Positions 16,421-24,947 of a DNA stretch of 36,456 nt are shown piece by piece (within the stretch, counting starts at the first letter, position 1; the number at the start of each line of letters is the position of its first letter). The notes under the pieces are model-generated. The model saw nothing but the letters and a program-made list of their open reading frames with translations, did not search any database and was not told the DNA's origin. Made by a program: the position numbers and the translations under genes. Location: NCBI GenBank assembly GCA_025965975.1, contig JAOPVX010000211.1:1-36456 (forward strand), given 5' to 3'. The stretch is from Mycobacterium sp. (GTDB lineage Bacteria; Actinomycetota; Actinomycetes; Mycobacteriales; Mycobacteriaceae).

Positions 16421-17548
16421 GTGAGCACGGTGCGCACCGACCTCGATCCGGTCGATGAGTCTTTCACTGAGGATACGTTCGCCAGGACCCGACCGATCGA
16501 ATACGTTCCAGGCCTGCTGCTCCTGATCGCGGTGGGGGTGTTGGGCAAGTACGCCGAGGTGTGGTGGCTGGCGCTGGCCAAGCATGAGCACTGGACGGTG
16601 CCCGACATTGAATTCGTTCTGTGGGCGATCCTCATCGGCTTGGTGATCGCCAATACCGTTGGGCTGCATCGGATATTTCGGCCCGGTGTGCTGACGTATC
16701 ACTTCTGGCTCAAGGTCGGTATCGTGGCGCTCGGTTCACGTTTCGTCCTCGGCGACGTCCTCAAGCTCGGCGCAACGAGCTTGGTGCAAATCGTCGTCGA
16801 CATGATCGTGGCGGGCACGATAATCCTGGGCGCCGCACGACTATTCGGCTTGTCGGGAAAGCTCGGTTCGTTGCTGGCAATCGGCACGTCGATCTGCGGG
16901 GTGTCGGCGATCGTTGCCGCCAAGGGCGCAATCCGGGCCCGCAATTCCGACGTCGGCTACGCGATCGCGGCGATTCTTGCCCTAGGCGCGGTGGCGTTGT
17001 TCACGCTGCCGCCGTTGGGCCACGCGATCGGCTTGACTGATCATGAGTTCGGTTTGTGGGCGGGCTTGGCCGTCGACAACACCGCCGAAACCACCGCGAC
17101 GGGCTACCTGTTCTCCGATGAGGCAGGCAAGATCGCGGTGCTGGTCAAGTCGACGCGCAATGCGCTGATCGGCTTCGTGGTGCTGGGATTCGCGCTGTTC
17201 TGGGCGGCGAGGGGAGAGGCCGACCAACTGGCGCCCGGCGCCGGGGCCAAGGCCGCGTTCGTGTGGGAGAAATTCCCCAAGTTCGTTGTCGGGTTCTTGG
17301 CGGTGTCAGCAGTCGCGACGGCGGGCTGGCTCAGCAAGGGCCAACTGGCCAACGTCGCCAACGTTTCCAAGTGGGCGTTCCTGTTGACATTCGCCGGCGT
17401 TGGGCTGTCCACCGATATCCGCCAGATCACCCGCAGCGGGTGGCGGCCGTTGGTGGTTGCCGTCATCGGATTAGTGGTCGTGGCGGTTGTGTCGCTCGGG
17501 TTGGTCCTGCTTACCTCGCGCGTGCTGCACTGGGGCGTAGGGTCGTGA
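16421..17548 (+). CDS. YeiH-family putative sulfate exporter (UPF0324)
   Basis: 375 residues with about ten hydrophobic helices. Family signatures include [15 protein letters not shown], then [26 protein letters not shown] and [10 protein letters not shown], all conserved in YeiH/UPF0324. The GTG start at 16421 follows the small membrane gene by 4 bases; a longer in-frame extension overlaps that gene. The family is annotated as putative sulfate exporters on limited evidence. Here it would remove or redistribute sulfate or sulfite produced when organosulfur compounds are oxidised, consistent with nearby monooxygenase genes (inference). Confidence 0.9.
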   Translation: MSTVRTDLDPVDESFTEDTFARTRPIEYVPGLLLLIAVGVLGKYAEVWWLALAKHEHWTVPDIEFVLWAILIGLVIANTVGLHRIFRPGVLTYHFWLKVGIVALGSRFVLGDVLKLGATSLVQIVVDMIVAGTIILGAARLFGLSGKLGSLLAIGTSICGVSAIVAAKGAIRARNSDVGYAIAAILALGAVALFTLPPLGHAIGLTDHEFGLWAGLAVDNTAETTATGYLFSDEAGKIAVLVKSTRNALIGFVVLGFALFWAARGEADQLAPGAGAKAAFVWEKFPKFVVGFLAVSAVATAGWLSKGQLANVANVSKWAFLLTFAGVGLSTDIRQITRSGWRPLVVAVIGLVVVAVVSLGLVLLTSRVLHWGVGS

Positions 17549-17618
17549 ACCGCGAAAACGACCGGGGGCCGGCACCGTCGGCTCCAACAAGCGATGCGCC
17601 GCGTGTCGTGGATGGGGG

Positions 17619-17936
17619 ATGGTGATGGGCCGGCAAGCCAGCTACCTGACCTCTGCTACCAAAGCCCGTCCGCTTCGACTGCCCAGCGCGACTGCCGACG
17701 AATGGGAGTGGCAGCGCTATGGACGATGCCGAGGAATTCCCTCGGAAATCTTCTTTCCCGAGGACGACGGCCGCGACGGTTGTCGGCGACGCGAGGCGCA
17801 GGCCAAACGGATCTGCCAGGACTGCCCGGTAGTGACGGCATGCCGCGAACACGCCCTTCGAACACCGGAGCGTTACGGCGTGTGGGGTGCGATGTCGGCG
17901 CGTGAACGCGCACGGCAGCGATCGTCCCGCAGGTAA
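17619..17936 (+). CDS. WhiB-family Fe-S transcriptional regulator (WhiB3-like)
   Basis: 105 residues. The four cluster ligands are Cys37 (Y-G-R-C-R-G), Cys66 and Cys69 (I-C-Q-D-C-P) and Cys75 (T-A-C-R), followed by the G-V-W-G-A turn at 87-91 (usually G-V-W-G-G) and a basic tail. The stretch W-E-W-Q-R-Y-G-R-C-R-G-I-x-S-x-x-F-F and R-x-Q-A-K-R-I-C is closest, from memory, to WhiB3. There is an extra Cys55. Such proteins carry an O2/NO-sensitive [4Fe-4S] cluster and bind the sigma factor. ATG 17619 and ATG 17625 are both possible. WhiB3 is linked to redox and sulfur balance in mycobacteria, which would suit the neighbourhood. Confidence 0.88.
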   Translation: MVMGRQASYLTSATKARPLRLPSATADEWEWQRYGRCRGIPSEIFFPEDDGRDGCRRREAQAKRICQDCPVVTACREHALRTPERYGVWGAMSARERARQRSSRR

Positions 17937-18103
17937 CAGCGCCGCACCGATCGCGGGTCGGCCTGAGCGGCTACGGCAGGGCGGGTCTGGCCGTCGACGA
18001 CGCGAAGAACGCGACCGACGACGTGGCTGCGCCCTAGCGCTGAGTTGCATACACGCTGATTTCAAATGTGAGGCGACTGTGGCTCTCGCCCTAGTCTTCA
18101 GCG

Positions 18104-18238
18104 GTGATCGACGATCTCCCCATCTACGGGCCCGACGGGGCAGCGGTGGTGCTGACGCGTGCCAGCGGCCGCTGGCCATGGGTAATCGCCGCGCTCGGCG
18201 TCGTGATTGTCGTCCTGGGCGGGCTGCTTGTGACCTAG
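18104..18238 (+). CDS. Small single-pass membrane protein (hypothetical)
   Basis: 44 residues from the GTG at 18104: M-I-D-D-L-P-I-Y-G-P-D-G-A-A-V-V-L-T-R-A-S-G-R-W-P then WVIAALGVVIVVLGGLLV. One transmembrane helix at the C-terminus, a short acidic/polar cytoplasmic part. Codon use is typical of real genes here. No family recognised. It lies 167 bp after the WhiB gene on the same strand. Confidence 0.5.
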   Translation: MIDDLPIYGPDGAAVVLTRASGRWPWVIAALGVVIVVLGGLLVT

Positions 18239-18251
18239 CACTGCCCAGAAG

Positions 18252-18450
18252 TCACACAACGGTGATCGCTCCCGGGCCGGGTACCGGCGTGATGTCGCGC
18301 GCACCCAATACGACATGGCCCGCGCCGCAGGTGAGTTCGAGGGTTCCGGCCGGGTAAACACCCTGGCCGATATCGTGGGCTACGTCGTTGGCGATCCCGA
18401 AAGCGTCGTGATAGGCCGGGCGGCGGCTGACGCAGCGCAGGCCGTTGGCC
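18252..18450 (-). pseudogene. Unrecognised protein remnant
   Basis: A minus frame without a start reads A-Y-H-D-A-F-G-I-A-N-D-V-A-H-D-I-G-Q-G, then TLELTCGAGHVVLGARDITP and ends at 18252. Composition is protein-like and it cannot begin properly, so it looks like the tail of a lost gene. Family not recognised. Confidence 0.3.
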
Positions 18451-18521
18451 GGCTACCCGAATTGCGTTCTGGCCGTTTTTAACCCGGGCGGTGAGGCGCG
18501 TCGGTACGTAGATTTGCGGCC

Positions 18522-19057
18522 GTGACGCGCGTGAAGTACACCTACTGGCCTTTGGCAACACCAGGTCGGCGGGACCGTGGCGGCACCCCGACATCGACAA
18601 CAGCACGGCCGGCGTGCGGCGCCGGCTGATCGAGCACGCCCGGACCGCCGAGGCGGGCGCCCTCGACGCGCTGTTCTTCGCCGACGGCCTCAACTACGGC
18701 CCACCCGCGACGTGGGCGTACAAGACCACAGAGGACTTCGAGCCACTGACCACGACCGCGGCGCTGTCGTCGGTCACCGAGCGAATCGGGCTGGTCGTCA
18801 CCGGCTCCGCGATGCTGCAACACCCGTATCACTTCGCGCGCCAACTGCTTTCGTTCGATCACCTCAGCGGCGGGCGGGCCGGGTGGAACCTCGTCACCAG
18901 TTTCGCGCAGGCCGCTGCCGACAACTTCAGCGCCGGGGCCACTGGGTCGTGTCAGGCGCGAAAATACCATGCAACAGGTGGTCTTTACGCCGACCGGCTC
19001 GATGTGCTCGGCCGCGGCGACGAAGGCGAACTCCTGACCGCGCTGATCCGCTCCTGA
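18522..19057 (+). pseudogene. NtaA/DszA-type monooxygenase, N-terminal third only
   Basis: V-H-L-L-A-F-G-N-T-R-S-A-G-P-W-R-H-P, L-D-A-L-F-F-A-D-G-L-N-Y-G, H-P-Y-H-F-A-R-Q-L-L-S-F-D-H-L and S-G-G-R-A-G-W-N-L-V-T-S-F are unmistakable for this family. The GTG at 18522 is two bases out of frame with the body. Homology ends near residue 130 (A-A-D-N-F-S-A) where an intact protein would have about 300 more residues. The rest is missing, replaced directly by an acyl-CoA-dehydrogenase-like fragment. Confidence 0.85.
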
Positions 19058-19064
19058 TCCTGGC

Positions 19065-19394
19065 GTGACACTGGTCGACGACTGGCGCGGTTTCGGTCAG
19101 CGCACCACCGCCAGCGGAACCGCGCGCTAACACCGTGTACGCGCCGAGCGTGGTGACGTATTCCCAGCTGCAGAGCGGTTCAGCTATCAAGCCCACTTCT
19201 ACCAGATCGCAATGCTTTCAGTGCTCATCGGCATCACTCGGGCGGCGTCGCGGGACGGTTCGACGGCTCTCACCGGACGCAAACGCAACTACCCACAGGG
19301 ACTCGCCGAGGTTCCGTCAGCCGATGCGCAGCTGCCACAGATTATCAGCGAGGTGTCCGCCGATGTGTTCCCCGCGGGGGCAGCCCTGACGCAG
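19065..19394 (+). pseudogene. DszC/SfnB-type acyl-CoA dehydrogenase-like flavoprotein, internal fragment
   Basis: V-D-D-W-R-G-F-G-Q-R-T-T-A-S-G-T-A, a TAA stop at 19128-19130, then V-F-P-A-A-E-R-F-S-Y-Q-A-H-F-Y-Q-I-A, L-A-E-V-P-S-A-D-A-Q-L and I-I-S-E-V-S-A-D-V-F. This is the middle part of a DszC-like flavin monooxygenase. Both ends are missing, and the stop interrupts what is left. It is truncated at about 19394 by the opposite-strand fragment. Confidence 0.75.
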
Positions 19395-19395
19395 A

Positions 19396-19683
19396 GCAGT
19401 CGCAGCGCCATGGCAGACATCAATAGCGACGGATCGTTGACCGGGATCTGCGCGGCCGGCGGATGGCGGCCGCATCGCTGGCGCCGTAGATGTCGTAGGT
19501 GCCCGGCACATCGGCGATGAACAGACCGTCGAACCTGCCGCGCTCCAACCGTTTCGCGAGCTCCGCCCAATAGGCCAGATCCTTGTAGTGCGTGGACTGG
19601 TCTTGCGGGTGCCGCCGCAAACCGGGGGACTGGTGGGCGACGCAGTTCATGTCGAACGCATTGACGCGAATCGTACGGGTCAC
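19396..19683 (-). pseudogene. NtaA/DszA-type monooxygenase, N-terminal fragment on the opposite strand
   Basis: From a GTG at 19683 (or ATG 19719): [38 protein letters not shown], a frameshift near 19460, then A-A-Q-I-P-V-N-D-P-S-L-L-M-S-A-M-A-L. Only the first ~100 residues survive. It abuts the DszC-like fragment tail to tail, marking a rearrangement endpoint. Confidence 0.8.
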
Positions 19684-19719
19684 CGGCGCGATTCTCGCGG
19701 GAACGCCGAGGGCGATCAC

Positions 19720-20222
19720 TGCTTTCTCTCAACGCGATTCAAAACCGAAGTGTGCAGTCGAATCTGCGGGCTCAGCCACGACGGAGTCCAACCCTAGGCG
19801 CAGATCGAGATCGCACCCGCGGTCGGGAACGTCGCGACGAACGTTTCACACCTCGTGTGCGACTGAACCCGTTGTGGCACAGTCGAACCCCTGGCGCTAC
19901 CCAGGCGGGCCATCCCAATCGATGGCCTCTCCGCGAACGCGGCCACGATCGGTGCCAGGCGCTGCCGCCAACTATTCTCGATGCGAACACTGCAGAGCCG
20001 CAAGCGAAGAGCCACCGAAGTGCGCAGTTTAGATCATTCCGATCGGTAACCTGTGCGGCCTGCGCCGTGCTGCGTATGGTCAGCACCTGTCTGGCCATCA
20101 GGCCACGGGGACGTCCGGGTCAGCGGTTGGCGACACCTCGGCAATGGCGCCTGGAAATCACCCCTGATCCTCCGTCAGAACGGATGCCGCGTGGAACTGA
20201 CAAGCACTGGCCCCGAGCTCCC
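19720..20222. other. Upstream region of the metNIQ operon
   Basis: I see no gene here. An inverted repeat ATCTGCG (19762-19768) / CGCAGAT (19799-19805) flanks a 30-base loop. A short Cys-containing stretch (V-T-C-A-A-C-A-V) lies in the metN frame at about 20050. I could not fit a SAM riboswitch consensus. The promoter of metN should be in the last 200 bases, but I cannot place it. Confidence 0.4.
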
Positions 20223-21224
20223 ATGATCGAGATCGAGAACCTCACTAAGCGATTCGGGGACCGCACCGTCCTCGACAACATTTCGCTATCCGTCGGTAAC
20301 GGCGAGATCCTGGCTGTCGTCGGCCCGAGTGGCGCGGGCAAGAGCACGTTGTCGCGATGTGTCGGCTTCCTGGAGCGTCCGAGCGGCGGCACGGTCCGCG
20401 TCGACGGCAAGGACTTCACGAGGCTAGAGGGGACCGAGCTCGTCGCTGCGCGTCGCAGTGTCGGCGTCATCTTCCAGACCGCGCCGCTGCTGCGACGTCG
20501 GACTGTCGCTCAGAATGTCGCGCTGCCGCTCGAGTATCTCGGAGCCACCGACAGCTCCAAAGAGAAGCGGGTTGCCGAGCTGCTTGACCGGGTCGGTCTC
20601 AGCGATCACAGCGGGCATCGGCCCGCACAGCTCTCCGGCGGCCAGAAGCAACGGGTCGGGATCGCACGTGCGCTCGCCCTGGGACCCTCGTACCTGCTGT
20701 CGGACGAAGCGACCGCGGGTTTGGATCCATCCACGACGAAGGCGATCCTTGCGCTTCTCAGCCATCTTCGCGACGAGTTCGGCCTCGCCATCATTTTGAT
20801 CACTCACGAGATGGAGGTGGTCCGCCAGATCGCCGACTCAGTGGCTCGCATCGACGGCGGGCGCATCATCGAAAGTGGCCCGGTCGACGACGTCATCCTC
20901 GACCCCACCTCCTCGCTCGCTCGTGAGCTGTTGCCCGACCGGCCGAGCGTGGCATTCTCGGGCTCCGGTGAGATCTGGGAGGTCTCGTACGCGTCGCGCG
21001 AGGTGCCGCTTGATTGGCTCACGTCCATCCACACGGTGCCTGGCATCTCCGGGGCGCAGGTGAGTGTGCTCAGCGCCAGCGTCGAGGCGATCCGCGGAGT
21101 AGCGGTCGGGCGCGCGATGCTCGCCATCTCCCCGTCCGCGCCGGCCGGGTTCGAAAGCTACCTCAACGAGCGCGGACTCCATGTGGTGGCCGTCAAGTCC
21201 AAATCCGAAGAGACAGCCGCATGA
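20223..21224 (+). CDS. metN: MetN-like ABC transporter ATPase
   Basis: 333 residues from the ATG at 20223; the open frame extends 5' to 19752 but without homology. Walker [10 protein letters not shown] at 34-42, signature L-S-G-G-Q at 137-141, Walker B Y-L-L-S-D-E-A at 157-163, His195 of the H-loop, and a C-terminal NIL domain from about 250, which in MetN is the allosteric ligand-sensing domain. It energises uptake of methionine or related organosulfur compounds. Its stop overlaps metI by 4 bp. The monooxygenase downstream suggests a substrate that must be oxidised, such as a sulfone or sulfonate, rather than methionine itself. Confidence 0.9.
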   Translation: MIEIENLTKRFGDRTVLDNISLSVGNGEILAVVGPSGAGKSTLSRCVGFLERPSGGTVRVDGKDFTRLEGTELVAARRSVGVIFQTAPLLRRRTVAQNVALPLEYLGATDSSKEKRVAELLDRVGLSDHSGHRPAQLSGGQKQRVGIARALALGPSYLLSDEATAGLDPSTTKAILALLSHLRDEFGLAIILITHEMEVVRQIADSVARIDGGRIIESGPVDDVILDPTSSLARELLPDRPSVAFSGSGEIWEVSYASREVPLDWLTSIHTVPGISGAQVSVLSASVEAIRGVAVGRAMLAISPSAPAGFESYLNERGLHVVAVKSKSEETAA

Positions 21225-21904
21225 ACTTCGCTGCGGGAGAGGATTTCAGCACGCCATGGGACAACGTCCCCGACCTGCTCCTGCCTGCCTACGGGCAGAC
21301 GTGGCTGATGGTCGGCATCACCATGGTGCTCGTCCTGCTCATCGGCACCCCTGTCGGTATCACCCTGCACAACACCTCCGACTTCGGCCTCTTTCCCAAC
21401 CCGAAGGTGTTCGCGGTCCTGAACACGATTGTCAACGTCGGTCGCTCGCTTCCGTTCCTAATCCTGATGACGGCGATCATTCCGGTGACGCGGTTGCTCG
21501 TTGGGACCACGATCGGCATCGCGGCGGCGATCGTGCCGATGACGACTGCGGGTGTACCGTTCTTCGCGCGACTCGTGCAGAACGCCCTGCGGGACGTGCG
21601 GTCCGACGTCACCGACATGGGCCAGGTCTCCGGGGGAACCCACATCCAGCTGATCCGGACGGTCCAGTTGTCCGAGGCTCTCCCGGCTCTCGCCGGCGCG
21701 TTGACGGTCAACATCATCGCGATGATCGAGTACTCGGCCATTGCGGGCTCGATCGGCGCTGGCGGTGTGGGGAACCTGGCAATCACCTATGGCTACAACC
21801 GTTTTGACCACAACATCATGATCGCCACGGTGATCGTTCTCATCGTTACGGTCCAGGTCGTCCAGCTCGTCGGCGATCGGGTGGTCAAAGCCCTCACGCG
21901 CTGA
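21221..21904 (+). CDS. metI: MetI-like ABC transporter permease
   Basis: 227 residues, five to six membrane helices. [44 protein letters not shown] (ATPase-coupling loop region) and [15 protein letters not shown] are MetI hallmarks. The ATG at 21221 overlaps the metN stop (ATGA); translation coupling keeps the stoichiometry. It forms the membrane channel for the MetN dimer. Confidence 0.92.
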   Translation: MNFAAGEDFSTPWDNVPDLLLPAYGQTWLMVGITMVLVLLIGTPVGITLHNTSDFGLFPNPKVFAVLNTIVNVGRSLPFLILMTAIIPVTRLLVGTTIGIAAAIVPMTTAGVPFFARLVQNALRDVRSDVTDMGQVSGGTHIQLIRTVQLSEALPALAGALTVNIIAMIEYSAIAGSIGAGGVGNLAITYGYNRFDHNIMIATVIVLIVTVQVVQLVGDRVVKALTR

Positions 21905-21946
21905 CTCCTCAGTAAACCCCAACTCCAATCAACCAAAGGAATATTC

Positions 21947-22846
21947 GTGACCAATCTGACCAGCTCGTCCGTCGGTGACGGCATCGAGCTCAAGAAGAAG
22001 AAGCGGTGGCCGTGGGTGGCCGCGGTCGTCGTGGTGGTCATCGCCATCGCAGGTGGCGTCATCTACGCGAAGATCTCCAACCAAGACAAGCCGTTCGGTA
22101 CGACATTGAAGGTCGCGACTTGGAGCACCGACATCGCCGCCGAGAACCTCTTGAAGTACATCACCGATGAGGTGGCTCCCGGGCACGGCGTCACCATCGA
22201 GCCGGTCAAGATCGACAACCTCATCGAAATCAACCGCGCCGTCGATGCGGGCACCGTCGCGGGCAACTTCTTCGAGCATCAGCCGTTCCTCAACGACGCC
22301 ATCGCGGCCAACGGATTCAAGCTCACGCTCGCCGCACCGACGTTCACCTGGGATCAGGCGTCCTACTCGGATAAGTACCGCAGCTGGAACCAGGTGCCCA
22401 ACGGCGCCAAGATCGCACTGCGCGACGACCCCGCAGGTCAGGCGATCGCGCTGTTGGATCTGGCGGCGGACAAGCAGATCACTCTGAAGCCGGGGAAAGA
22501 CACCGTCCAAGGCCTGCCGCAGTTGTCGGACGTCCAGACCAACCCCAAGAATTACCAGTTCGTGCAGGTCCCGATCGGGCAGCTGGCCCGCAGCCTCGCC
22601 GACGTCGACGTCATCGTCGTCCACATCTCCGACGTCTACGCCGCGGGTCTGTCCGAGAACCAGATCATCGCCCGCGAACCGGCGCCGAAGGGCAGTGAAG
22701 GTGGGCTGGTCGTGAGTGACAAGCACGTCAATGACCCCAACCTTCAGAAGCTGATCGCGACCTTCAAGGACCCGAAGATCGCCGAGTTCCTGCAGACGAC
22801 GGACAACGAGTTGATTCGCAACACGCTAGGACCCATCAACCCGTAG
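21947..22846 (+). CDS. metQ: MetQ/NlpA-like substrate-binding protein with a membrane anchor
   Basis: 299 residues, GTG at 21947 after AAAGGA. A Lys-rich start (E-L-K-K-K-K-R-W-P) precedes a hydrophobic helix V-A-A-V-V-V-V-V-I-A-I-A-G-G-V-I-Y. There is no Cys, so no lipobox, unlike classical NlpA/MetQ lipoproteins; it is probably held by an uncleaved anchor. The NlpA domain follows: L-K-V-A-T-W, then D-A-G-T-V-A-G-N-F-F-E-H-Q-P-F-L, and A-L-L-D-L-A-A-D-K-Q-I-T-L. The family usually has Y-F-Q-H where this has F-F-E-H, in a ligand-contacting stretch. Its substrate is probably a small organosulfur molecule. Confidence 0.9.
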   Translation: MTNLTSSSVGDGIELKKKKRWPWVAAVVVVVIAIAGGVIYAKISNQDKPFGTTLKVATWSTDIAAENLLKYITDEVAPGHGVTIEPVKIDNLIEINRAVDAGTVAGNFFEHQPFLNDAIAANGFKLTLAAPTFTWDQASYSDKYRSWNQVPNGAKIALRDDPAGQAIALLDLAADKQITLKPGKDTVQGLPQLSDVQTNPKNYQFVQVPIGQLARSLADVDVIVVHISDVYAAGLSENQIIAREPAPKGSEGGLVVSDKHVNDPNLQKLIATFKDPKIAEFLQTTDNELIRNTLGPINP

Positions 22847-22873
22847 TCGCGACCCGCCCGAAGGAGGCTCCTC

Positions 22874-24283
22874 GTGAGCAAACGACCGTTGTACTATTCG
22901 GCGTTCGTCATGAACACCGCGTCCCATGTACTGCATGGGCTCTGGCGCACTCCGGAGGCGGAGAACCACAAGTTCAACTCGCTTCCACACTGGACGTCTT
23001 TGGCGGCTGAAGTGGACAAGGCCGGTTATGATCTGCTGTTCTTCGCCGACGTCTTCGGACTGCGGGCGCCGTGGAATGGCAACTGGCGCAAGGCCGTCGA
23101 GGGTGGCATCCAGATCCCGGTGAACGACCCATCGGTACTGGCCTCGGCGCTGGCGGCAGCGACTGACAACCTGGGCATCGTCTTCACCAGCTCGGTCGTC
23201 CAGGATCATCCGTTCAACTTCGCGCGGCGGATGTCCTCGCTAGACCACTACACCGAGGGCCGACTCGGGTGGAACATCGTGACCAGCTTCAACGAGAACG
23301 TGTTTCGGAGCTTCGGCCACGAGGGCACGCTCAACCACGCCGAGCGCTACGAATGGGCCTATGAGTACGTCGATGTCACGTACAAGCTGTGGGAGGGCTC
23401 GTGGGACGAAGACGGACTGGTACAGGACAAGGAGCGCGGAATCCATTCCGACCCGGCGAAGATCCACAAGATCGACCACGTCGGGAAGCGGTACAAGGTC
23501 GAGGGCCCGCACTTCGTGACACCGTCGCCGCAGCGCACACCCGTCTTGTTCCAGGCGGGCTCATCTCCCGCGGGCCAGCTCTTCTCCGCCCGAAACGCCG
23601 AGGGTGTCTACATCAGCAGCCCGAATCCGGAGGCAGCGCACAACCTGACCAGCGAGACGCGCGCACTGGCCGCCGAAAACGGGAGGGACCCCGAGGACAT
23701 CACCTTTGCGCAAGGCCTGTCCTTCGTCATCGGTGATACGCACGCCGAAGCGGTTCGCCGCAACGACGAGCTCAAGAGATACCTCGACCTGGAAGGCATC
23801 GCGCTGCATGCCCTTGGCGACGCAGGGATCGATGCCGGCGGCTTGCCGCTGGACACTCCGATCAGCCAACTCGGTGAGTTCACGGGTGTGAAGAGCTTCA
23901 TCCGCTGGGCGGCCGAAGTGTCCGGCAACGACGAGCCAACTATCCGCGATATGGCGTGGGTGCTGGAGGGGGCAAACCGAGTCGTCGGCACGGCCGACGA
24001 GATTGCCGACCACCTGGAGCAGTGGCGCGAGGCGGGCGTCAATGGCATCAACGTCTATCACGCGACCGTCCCGGGTTCATTCCGGGAGGTGGCAGACCGT
24101 CTCTTCCCGACGTTGCGGCAGCGAGGACTGATTTCCACCGATAAGTCCGGAACGCTGCGTCATAAGCTGCTTGGCCGCGGTGACCGGCTGCCCGACACGC
24201 ACCCGGCCGCTGCCTACCGTGGCGCCTTCAACGACAACAATCTGCTCAACGACATCGTCGAGCCGATCAGCGCCCCAGGCTAA
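22874..24283 (+). CDS. NtaA/SnaA/DszA-type FMN-dependent monooxygenase
   Basis: 469 residues, full length. F-V-M-N-T-A-S-H-V-L-H-G-L-W-R near the start, Y-D-L-L-F-F-A-D-V-F-G, I-Q-I-P-V-N-D-P-S-V-L, H-P-F-N-F-A-R-R-M-S-S-L-D-H, R-L-G-W-N-I-V-T-S-F-N-E-N, and T-P-V-L-F-Q-A-G-S-S-P-A-G match the family. GTG 22874 follows a perfect AAGGAGG. It is 27 bp after metQ, so it is co-transcribed with the importer. The obvious reading is import of a compound by MetNIQ and cleavage by this enzyme with FMNH2. The flavin reductase must be encoded elsewhere. Confidence 0.92.
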   Translation: MSKRPLYYSAFVMNTASHVLHGLWRTPEAENHKFNSLPHWTSLAAEVDKAGYDLLFFADVFGLRAPWNGNWRKAVEGGIQIPVNDPSVLASALAAATDNLGIVFTSSVVQDHPFNFARRMSSLDHYTEGRLGWNIVTSFNENVFRSFGHEGTLNHAERYEWAYEYVDVTYKLWEGSWDEDGLVQDKERGIHSDPAKIHKIDHVGKRYKVEGPHFVTPSPQRTPVLFQAGSSPAGQLFSARNAEGVYISSPNPEAAHNLTSETRALAAENGRDPEDITFAQGLSFVIGDTHAEAVRRNDELKRYLDLEGIALHALGDAGIDAGGLPLDTPISQLGEFTGVKSFIRWAAEVSGNDEPTIRDMAWVLEGANRVVGTADEIADHLEQWREAGVNGINVYHATVPGSFREVADRLFPTLRQRGLISTDKSGTLRHKLLGRGDRLPDTHPAAAYRGAFNDNNLLNDIVEPISAPG

Positions 24284-24499
24284 ACGCGCCGGTCGACTAT
24301 GTGTCGGTGGTCGTCTCAGATGACTCCGTGCAGTGGCGGCGGCGTGCCGTGCAGCTGAGCGCATCCGATGTGCGAAACTTCCATCGGACCGGATCGTGCA
24401 AGGTGTGGGCGCGGGCGTTGGGCCAGTAGTGATCGAGATTCAAATCTGCTGCCACACTGCGGGTTTCCACTGACCTCGAACAGCGCGCTGGCTACCTGG

Positions 24500-24845
24500 T
24501 TAGCGGCCTTGTCGGCCCGGGATCTTGGCAGTGGCGACCGCCAGCGACGCTTTCGCGGAAGATTCGCCGGCGATCAACCAGGACGCGACGAGTGCGGTGA
24601 TGGTCAGTGTCAGTGTCAGTGTCGAGCCGAGCCGCTGCCCGATGATGTCCGACACCGGCTGTTTGCGGATGTACGACGTCCCGAGATCACCCCGCGCCAG
24701 GCCGCCGAGGTAGTCCAAGTACTGGACGATCACTGGGCGGTCGAAGCCGTACTGTGCATTGACGGCCGCCACCTGCTCCGGTGAGGGCTTGCTGTCGCGC
24801 CGCCCGCAGTGACAGCGTCGAAGAGCAGCACCATCGTCGCCGTGG
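24500..24845 (-). pseudogene. DppB-type ABC permease, N-terminal fragment
   Basis: T-M-V-L-L-F-D-A-V-T-A-G-G in one frame, then K-P-S-P-E-Q-V-A-A-V-N-A-Q-Y-G-F-D-R-P, L-G-G-L-A-R-G-D-L-G-T-S-Y and R-L-G-S-T-L-T-L-T-L-T-I-T in another, as in the first third of peptide/nickel permeases (L-G-L-D-Q-P...R-G-D-L-G-x-S). One frameshift near 24790 and truncation after about 100 residues. No partner genes remain. Confidence 0.75.
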
Positions 24846-24947
24846 TGTCGGAAGCTGCCTGGAGATCGGCACAGTGATTCAACGATCTCTTCACGCGTTT
24901 GGTATGTCGCTAAAGCCGGATGGTTAGTTGCCCGCTCCGGAACCACA

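Noticed and set aside
19720-20222. SAM riboswitch upstream of metN
   Set aside because: I looked for SAM-I and SAM-IV conserved cores and could not align them; only a 7-bp inverted repeat with a 30-base loop was found.
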